A DNA stretch of 64,000 bases, taken from contig CP082782.1 in the NCBI GenBank assembly GCA_028752135.1, positions 1 to 64,000 on the forward strand. The letters run 5' to 3'. Every line of letters starts with the position of its first letter. Within the stretch, counting starts at the first letter, position 1. This DNA is from Ehrlichia sp028752135. GTDB taxonomy: Bacteria > Pseudomonadota > Alphaproteobacteria > Rickettsiales > Anaplasmataceae. A program made the translations under genes and the position numbers. Positions 58,204 to 64,000 of this stretch are shown piece by piece. Below the pieces are notes generated by a model, which worked only from the letters and a program-made list of their open reading frames with translations, was not told the origin of the DNA and did no database searches.

Positions 58204-60843
58204 TTAACATAACGATCTAGCTGCACAAGATTGCTCAATGACTTGTAAATTCATCTGATTTATTACAGCGTTATATAACTGTGTATCTTCTCCAACAAGG
58301 TTTTCAATATTCAATAACACAGATTTAAAACAGCATGTCATATTTTCCACAAAAACATTAAAGTCCATGGTACCATTTTCCATATTGGCTAAAATTTCCT
58401 CACCAATATTTCTATTACATGATTGAATTATAAGATAGGGAATACGCAGTCCATATACTACATAGATACCTTTTGTCTCATCAGGATGATATAAATGTGC
58501 AAGTGCTACTCTAAAATTCAAAAGTAATTGAATAACAAAATTTGGTGCAGAAAACATAGTTCTTTGATAACTGAGCACCCTAAGAGAATCATCAAAACTT
58601 GTGTACTTAACAATCATATGATACATTATCCCAAGTTGTTGAGCACAAGATAACTTGATAAAATTAGCGAGTACATTAAATCTTTCATTTTGAGAATCTT
58701 TTGTCATTAAAAAGTCACAACATACATTATATACATCAAAATAAAACCTACCTTGATATTTCTCATAACTAGATTCATAACATAAATCTAGACAATACCC
58801 AAGAAACACACAACGCATTTGTTCCATAACATCATCATTGTGACCATAAATTTGAAAAACACATAGAAGATTACATAATATACTATCTATTAAACTCTGA
58901 TCATAGAAATACTTAGCATAATACCGAAAAACATTCATAGCAGTTGAAAAATTAAACAGCGACAAAAGATGCGTCAACAAAGACACCTTAATAATAAACA
59001 AACATAGTGGAAAAGATTGTGTACTGCATAATATATTACGTTTAACTTGAGGATTCACCAATAATTTCTTACCATCGACATAAAATACATATTGCATTAA
59101 ATTAGCAAGATATTTTAAATGCATTTTTCTAAAACAGTTTATACGATGTTTAAAATTTACAACGTAGTTTTTATACTCAGATCGACTGTATTCTCTAACA
59201 CTTGTTCTGATAAATTTAGAACGTATATCCTGCAAGTCAGATGCTTGAGTCAAAGATTTACACACTGTAGTATCCATGCTGCTATTATCGATTCTTTGAA
59301 AACCATGCGACATTGCATCTTGTTTTAAACACTTACCCAGATTACCCTTGCATTCAACATTTGATGCTAAATCTACAGATAATTTTTCCCTATTACCAAT
59401 ATAGTCAACACAACTAACATTCTCTGCTAACATACCAGTAGATTCAAAAGCAAAATCAGAAATAACAGGAAGCACTAAAGTACTTTTTCTTGAACCTGGG
59501 TTTCTTAATTTTAACTCACTAAATTTATACATTCTTTTCGCACGTACATTGTGTGATGTAAAAGAGGTATAATTCTTCGCTAATTCTCCATTGTCACATG
59601 CTTTTTGCTTAACTACCTCAAGTACATTGCCAGTAGTCTTAGATTTACAACTTTGCCCGTTTTCAGCAATACTCCTCTGATTAGATGTAAAAGAGGTATA
59701 ACCCTTTGTAAAGTCTCCATTGTCATATGCTTTTTGCTCAACTACCTTTAATACATCGTCAGTAATCTTAGATTTATAACTTTGCTCATCTTTAGCTATA
59801 TCCTTCCGATTACTTAACAATTCATCACCAACAATCTTGCTTGATTTCGAACTACTATTTTTTGGCCTTGCACCTTGTTGTAAATATTCATAAGCTAACT
59901 CACTTTTACATTCAATATTTGACAATGCATTAATAGGAGATTTCTCTCTATTACTAACACAATCAACATTAGATGCAGTAGAACGCTCCTTTACCTTTGA
60001 CTTACTATCATATTTAAAATTCTCAGAATTCAATAATCCCTTACTAAGAATACAAGCAAAACTAACAGGTTCAATAGTATTAGGGAAACTAGAAATATCA
60101 GTAGTAACAGTAGTACTAGTAGTACCTGAACTTAAGTTTTTTAATGTTAATTTCTTTGTTCTAAATGCTCTCCTCGAGCGAATACTAGCTGATGCAAAAG
60201 ATGTATTATTCTCCTGACCTCTTTCATGATATGTTTTTTGTTCAACTACCTTTAAAACACTGTTATCACTAGATACAACACTAGCATCAAATATATAATT
60301 TTGCTTATTTTCATCAATACCATTCTGATTATTTGATTCTGAACTATCCCTTGATCTTACATCTTCCCTAAAACGTTGATCTCCTACAACATAAGTAACA
60401 GATTTAACAGAAACATCAGGTAAAATAGGACTCTGAACAGTAGTATTAGTTGAACTTAAGTTTCTTAATATCAATTCATTTTCTCCTAATATTTCCTCGT
60501 TCAAGCATAACCTATCTAACATAGGAGATGCATTGCTGACTTTACCACATGTTTTTTGCTCAACTACCTTTAAAGTACCGTTATTACTAGATACAACACT
60601 AGTCTTATACAAACAACTTTGCCTACTTTTACCGATACTCTTTTGATCACTTAATTTTAAACTAGTATATTCTTGCTTTACATCTTGCTGCAAATATTGA
60701 GATTTCCTATCTATATAACCAACACCAGATACTGCATTTATAGCCACATTTTTTATTAATCCATCATTAACAGATTTAACAGAAACATTAGGTGAAGTAG
60801 AAACTGCAAGAGTAGTACGTGAATTTAAGTTTTTCAACGTCAA
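58204..60843 (-). CDS. Large repeat protein, main part (frame-disrupted from its N-terminus)
   Basis: Not recognised as a named family. The 879-aa frame has a long Ser/Lys/Asn-rich N-terminal half with degenerate modules carrying KVVEQK or KVVKQK four times, and a Cys-rich helical C-terminal domain of ~310 residues (INCFRKMHLKYLANLMQYVF, FYDQSLI, HLYHPDE). That domain is clearly paralogous to the 850-aa neighbour upstream. The frame starts at TTG inside an apparent single longer gene: adding one A to the A6 run at 60845-60850 joins it to the 76-aa frame as LREKKLTLKNLNS, giving ~955 aa with an N-terminal membrane segment. Likely secreted or surface-linked; unproven. Confidence 0.75.
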   Translation of the reverse strand: MTLKNLNSRTTLAVSTSPNVSVKSVNDGLIKNVAINAVSGVGYIDRKSQYLQQDVKQEYTSLKLSDQKSIGKSRQSCLYKTSVVSSNNGTLKVVEQKTCGKVSNASPMLDRLCLNEEILGENELILRNLSSTNTTVQSPILPDVSVKSVTYVVGDQRFREDVRSRDSSESNNQNGIDENKQNYIFDASVVSSDNSVLKVVEQKTYHERGQENNTSFASASIRSRRAFRTKKLTLKNLSSGTTSTTVTTDISSFPNTIEPVSFACILSKGLLNSENFKYDSKSKVKERSTASNVDCVSNREKSPINALSNIECKSELAYEYLQQGARPKNSSSKSSKIVGDELLSNRKDIAKDEQSYKSKITDDVLKVVEQKAYDNGDFTKGYTSFTSNQRSIAENGQSCKSKTTGNVLEVVKQKACDNGELAKNYTSFTSHNVRAKRMYKFSELKLRNPGSRKSTLVLPVISDFAFESTGMLAENVSCVDYIGNREKLSVDLASNVECKGNLGKCLKQDAMSHGFQRIDNSSMDTTVCKSLTQASDLQDIRSKFIRTSVREYSRSEYKNYVVNFKHRINCFRKMHLKYLANLMQYVFYVDGKKLLVNPQVKRNILCSTQSFPLCLFIIKVSLLTHLLSLFNFSTAMNVFRYYAKYFYDQSLIDSILCNLLCVFQIYGHNDDVMEQMRCVFLGYCLDLCYESSYEKYQGRFYFDVYNVCCDFLMTKDSQNERFNVLANFIKLSCAQQLGIMYHMIVKYTSFDDSLRVLSYQRTMFSAPNFVIQLLLNFRVALAHLYHPDETKGIYVVYGLRIPYLIIQSCNRNIGEEILANMENGTMDFNVFVENMTCCFKSVLLNIENLVGEDTQLYNAVINQMNLQVIEQSCAARSLC
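59555..59812 (-). repeat. 129-bp (43-aa) tandem duplication inside the large repeat protein
   Basis: Two head-to-tail copies start with GATGTAAAAGAGGTATA at 59555 and 59684. Each encodes a 43-aa module containing YTSFTS (or a diverged start), QSCKSK/QSYKSK and LEVVKQK/LKVVEQK, in frame. More distant copies of the VVEQK module are near 60238 and 60552. Confidence 0.85.
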
Positions 60844-61070
60844 CTTTTTTCTCTTAATACTCTTCTTAAACGTATACCATCTGATCTAGGAAGTGTGTTA
60901 TTACAATTGCTATTTTCATCTTTTTTATTTTCTTTTCTAGCTGATTTAACAGACAATTCAGATGTTGTTTTTTCCTGACTAGACCCATCCCCATCCATTA
61001 AATTAACTAAAGCAACACCACTTGCAACAATTGCAGCTAAACCAGTAATTAACGATATTAACATAAACAC
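60840..61070 (-). CDS. N-terminal piece of the large repeat protein
   Basis: A 76-aa frame with a membrane segment or signal (residues 2-25, LISLITGLAAIVASGVALVN), then a Ser/Lys/Asn-rich stretch ending GIRLRRVLREKS. The paralog upstream starts the same way (MFML, then SSVALANLMDD) and continues into a full protein. Both genes share the leader AAGTGTGTGTTTATG at their starts. So this is very probably the true beginning of the 879-aa frame, cut off by a one-base loss in poly-A. As it stands it would make only a short peptide. Confidence 0.75.
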   Translation of the reverse strand: MFMLISLITGLAAIVASGVALVNLMDGDGSSQEKTTSELSVKSARKENKKDENSNCNNTLPRSDGIRLRRVLREKS

Positions 61071-61311
61071 ACACTTGATTGCACATTAAATTCTTTATTT
61101 AAGGTATAACATACTTTACATCTTGATACAACACAACAGACATTAATTACTTGAAGTTAAAATGCTGATCAGATTTTATATCAAAATCCACACACTTTTT
61201 TTATGATAATTAAAACTTATATTCTATTTCACTACCATACATCTTTATGTCTTTTATTAGGTAAGATAATATTACCTACCAATAAAGAACTCCCACAAAC
61301 AAAGCAAAATT

Positions 61312-63864
61312 CTATTTACATATACACCTTACATATGGTAATGGTAACAGAGATTTTACTAATTTTATTTTCTCGTTATACATTTCTATATTACTTGCAT
61401 AGAAACGCATTGTATTAGGTCTTAATATTACTCCCTTTACAGGACGGATTATATCCCTAACAAAAACTCCAAAATGCAGATTACCTTTATCATGACAATC
61501 TTTAACAATAGAGTGAATTTCTTTAGAACATCTTCTCCACATTATCAGTGGAACATCAATTACGTTACCTACATTACTTGGACATTCTGTCTCACTAGCT
61601 GGATGATACATGTGAACCATAGTCTTTCTTAAATCATAACATCTATTACAAAAACCCCGTGCTTTTAGATGGGACAACAGAGGATCTTTTTCACCACCTT
61701 CTGCATCATGATTATAAGCTAACATTCTACATAACAAACTAACCATATGCCCACAGTATACCATGCAAGCTAACATAGCAAAATCTATCAATTCTTGATT
61801 TTCTTCAGGTAATTCTACTGATGCTAGATTATGACATATGCTAAATACTATTTGAAAAAATTCACCTGAATAGGGCTCATGACTAGATACTTTCTCACAA
61901 TGAATTTCAAACATTTCTCTTAGCTTGCGACCACATGCAAGAATATCTACTCCTTGTGTAGAACTTAAGATTACTTTTGACAAAAGGAAATTTAATAACG
62001 ATTGATCATAAAAAGACGTTGAACAATAACGCATCCTATCAAGCACATCTCTTCCACCACATAAAGTTGAAAGATTTACTATACAGAAAACTTTTAATAT
62101 AAAAAACAATATTTCTGAATATTGAGTCAATCCTACAAACAACTTAACCACAGGCTCAGATATTATAAACTCCCCATTTTTCACTTTAAACATTTTATTC
62201 ATTAACTTAACACAATAATTAAAGTGCAGTCTTCTAAAATCCCTTAACTTGCTACAGAATCTAATTGTAATTTCTCTATATAATTGAGATGGCGTATCAC
62301 ACCTCATGGCTTCAAATTGTAATCCACTACTTATCAATACAGACTTATCATTTTTAGTATCACTAATATCCCGAAAAGCAGGATTAACAATTGTACTTTG
62401 TCTAGAACATTTAACTTTTAATTCTCGTTTTTTGCCAACAACGCTACTTGATTTTACATTTACAGTAAAACCTTTTCCACCAAATACAACAGGAGGAAGA
62501 CTTTGCAAATTTTGATTAACATTTTTAGAACAACTAATCCCCTTAGAAGAAGAAGTTATAATTGCATTTTTTCCTGAATGTCTAACTTTTAATCCTCCTC
62601 CTTCTCCAAAAACGCTACTTGACTTTACATTTACAGTAAAACCTTCTCTACCAAATATAACAGGAGGAAGATTTTGCAAATTTTGATTAACATCCTTAGA
62701 ACAACTAATTTCTTTAGAAAAAGAAGTCACAATTGCATTTTTTCCTGAATGTTTAACTTTTAATCCCCTTCCTTCTCCAACAACGCTACTTGATTTTACA
62801 CTTACAGTAAAACCTTCTCCACCAAATACAACAGGAGGAAGACTTTGCAAATTTTGATTAACATTTTTAGAACAACTAATTCCCTTAGAAGAAGAAGTTA
62901 TAACTGTATTTTCTCCCGAATGTTTGACTTCTAATCTCAATCCTTTTCCAATGACTCCACTTGATTTTACATTTACAGTAAAACCTTCTCCACCAAATAT
63001 AATAGGAGGAAGACTTTGCAAATTTTGATTAACATTTTTAGAACAACTAATTCCCTTAGAAGAAGAAGCTATAACTGTACTTTCCCCTGAATGTTTGACT
63101 TTTAATCTCAATCCTTTTCCAATGACTCCACTTGATTTTACATTTACAGTAAAACCTTCTCCACCAAATACAATAAGAGGCAAATTCTGACTAACATTAG
63201 AAGACACAGGGAAGTCCTTTCTAGCATCAATACCATTAGAAGAAGCAATTATTGCATCTTTTCTTAAATATGTAACTTTCACTGGTTCTTTTTCTTCAAC
63301 AACACCCTTCGACATCATATTCGTAGTAGAACTTTGTTTACTTCCTACAGAAAAGACATTATCCTTTTCTGAATTACGTAGCGCAAAAACAGTACTAGCT
63401 TTTGGTTTTGCACCCTGTCTTAAATACTGATTTTCTAAATTATCTGTTTTTTCAAGAATATTCCTTAATGTTATGTTTGTAGTATTTTCCCTATCGTACG
63501 CAGGAAGAACATTTCCATTTGCTGGATTCGTTCTTATATTAGGTAAGCTTACTGATATTTCTTTAATATCATTAACATCTTGAGCAGAAGCATCTATAGT
63601 AGAACTTTCTTTGTCATGTTTACATCCAGAATTTTGTTTTTTATCACTCTGTGTTTTCCGGATATTATTTTCACCACATGATTTAACAGACAACTCAATT
63701 ACTTCTAATCTTTCCTGTTTTTCAGTAACAGGCCGTTTTTTCCTACTTCCTGATTCTTTTTCATTATTTAGTTCAGACAATGACTTAGATTTTTCTTGTT
63801 CAGAGTCGTCCATTAAATTAGCTAAAGCAACACTACTCACAATAATTAATGTTAACATAAACAC
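61312..63864 (-). CDS. Large protein with five 57-aa repeats and a Cys/His-rich C-terminal domain
   Basis: An 850-aa protein, not recognised. Order: one N-terminal hydrophobic segment (about 2-17), a Lys/Ser/Glu-rich disordered region, five 57-aa repeats (about 225-510) with FGGEGFTVNVKSS and ISCSKNVNQNL, and a helical C-terminal domain (about 535-840) with FRRLHFNYCVKLMNKMF, FYDQSLLNF and MVHMYHPASE. The C-terminal domain matches that of the downstream paralog. The N-terminal membrane signal and repeat array recall Ehrlichia secreted or surface antigens. No enzymatic motif seen. Confidence 0.8.
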   Translation of the reverse strand: MFMLTLIIVSSVALANLMDDSEQEKSKSLSELNNEKESGSRKKRPVTEKQERLEVIELSVKSCGENNIRKTQSDKKQNSGCKHDKESSTIDASAQDVNDIKEISVSLPNIRTNPANGNVLPAYDRENTTNITLRNILEKTDNLENQYLRQGAKPKASTVFALRNSEKDNVFSVGSKQSSTTNMMSKGVVEEKEPVKVTYLRKDAIIASSNGIDARKDFPVSSNVSQNLPLIVFGGEGFTVNVKSSGVIGKGLRLKVKHSGESTVIASSSKGISCSKNVNQNLQSLPPIIFGGEGFTVNVKSSGVIGKGLRLEVKHSGENTVITSSSKGISCSKNVNQNLQSLPPVVFGGEGFTVSVKSSSVVGEGRGLKVKHSGKNAIVTSFSKEISCSKDVNQNLQNLPPVIFGREGFTVNVKSSSVFGEGGGLKVRHSGKNAIITSSSKGISCSKNVNQNLQSLPPVVFGGKGFTVNVKSSSVVGKKRELKVKCSRQSTIVNPAFRDISDTKNDKSVLISSGLQFEAMRCDTPSQLYREITIRFCSKLRDFRRLHFNYCVKLMNKMFKVKNGEFIISEPVVKLFVGLTQYSEILFFILKVFCIVNLSTLCGGRDVLDRMRYCSTSFYDQSLLNFLLSKVILSSTQGVDILACGRKLREMFEIHCEKVSSHEPYSGEFFQIVFSICHNLASVELPEENQELIDFAMLACMVYCGHMVSLLCRMLAYNHDAEGGEKDPLLSHLKARGFCNRCYDLRKTMVHMYHPASETECPSNVGNVIDVPLIMWRRCSKEIHSIVKDCHDKGNLHFGVFVRDIIRPVKGVILRPNTMRFYASNIEMYNEKIKLVKSLLPLPYVRCICK
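62340..63170 (-). repeat. 171-bp in-frame tandem repeat, about five units
   Basis: The anchor ACCAAAT (part of the FGG codons) occurs at 62479, 62650, 62821, 62992 and 63163, exactly 171 bases apart. Units nearest the protein N-terminus are almost identical; those toward the C-terminus diverge (SSVVGEGRGLK versus SGVIGKGLRLK) and the last is partial. Constant length with sequence drift points to unequal exchange under frame selection. Confidence 0.93.
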
Positions 63865-64000
63865 ACACTTACTATATATCTATAAAGAATATATTAAATC
63901 CCTTACTATGCATAATACTACTATACTGAAATTTTCACAATATATATTAATAATAAAACATTACATACGCAAATAATCATCTGATCATCATTATTTAGAT
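63865..64000. other. Upstream region of the 850-aa repeat protein
   Basis: AT-rich DNA that should hold the promoter of the repeat protein. The start is preceded by the same AAGTGTGTGTTTATG leader as the paralog. Confidence 0.5.

Noticed and set aside
62340..63170. CRISPR-like array
   Set aside because: Repeats are 171 bp, coding and in frame, with no short constant repeat and unique spacer pattern.

Overview
The window is a stretch of an AT-rich, gene-sparse alphaproteobacterial chromosome. I place it in the genus Ehrlichia (Rickettsiales, obligate intracellular), most likely near E. chaffeensis, E. canis or E. muris. The main evidence is at 0.7-5.6 kb, where two genes resemble, from memory, the Ehrlichia immunodominant tandem-repeat-protein family: a VLPT/TRP32/gp19-like gene and a TRP47/TRP36-like gene. 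They lie on either side of ribD-grpE-trpS. Long non-coding gaps, lone housekeeping genes, a split ATP synthase operon and many genus-restricted membrane or repeat proteins fit the same picture. Species level cannot be settled from the sequence alone.

Layout. 0-5.6 kb: end of pyrG, VLPT-like gene, ribD, grpE, trpS, TRP47-like gene. 5.8-9 kb: tRNA-Ser, tRNA-Pro, a MerR regulator, IHF, a thioredoxin-fold protein and purE, with a decayed tandem duplication at the last junction. 9.2-12.7 kb: two large two-TM helical proteins of unknown function. 12.8-23.1 kb: ispD, ispF, ychF, tldD, tRNA-Leu, a proline-rich membrane protein, a small membrane protein and pdhB. 23.9-33 kb: hemJ, a thioredoxin-like gene, a frame-disrupted CPA2 cation antiporter, dapE-comF, rplY-pth and purF. 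34-41 kb: a frame-disrupted ygfZ, ccmF and an archaeal-style valS. 41.4-49 kb: two leftward clusters, atpH-atpA-greA-ribB-smpB and lolC/E-mitofilin-like-hemY-DUF1467. 49.7-57.9 kb: holA, gshA, gltA, guaA and a small helical protein. 58.2-63.9 kb: two large paralogous repeat proteins with a shared leader and a shared C-terminal domain.

Biology. The recognisable genes fit an intracellular bacterium that still makes its own nucleotides (pyrG, purE, purF, guaA), riboflavin (ribD, ribB), isoprenoids by the MEP route (ispD, ispF), heme and cytochrome c (hemJ, ccmF), glutathione (gshA) and diaminopimelate (dapE). It respires through pyruvate dehydrogenase, citrate synthase and F1Fo ATP synthase. The accessory layer is made of likely host-facing or envelope proteins: the TRP-like pair, the two-TM proteins and the 57-aa-repeat paralogs.

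The most notable signals are three reading-frame breaks, each repaired by adding one A to a poly-A run; two decayed segmental duplications (trx-purE junction and the gshA 3' end); a decayed gene at 21.7-21.9 kb; and the uncharacterised repeat-protein pair. I found no CRISPR array, insertion sequence, prophage or rRNA.
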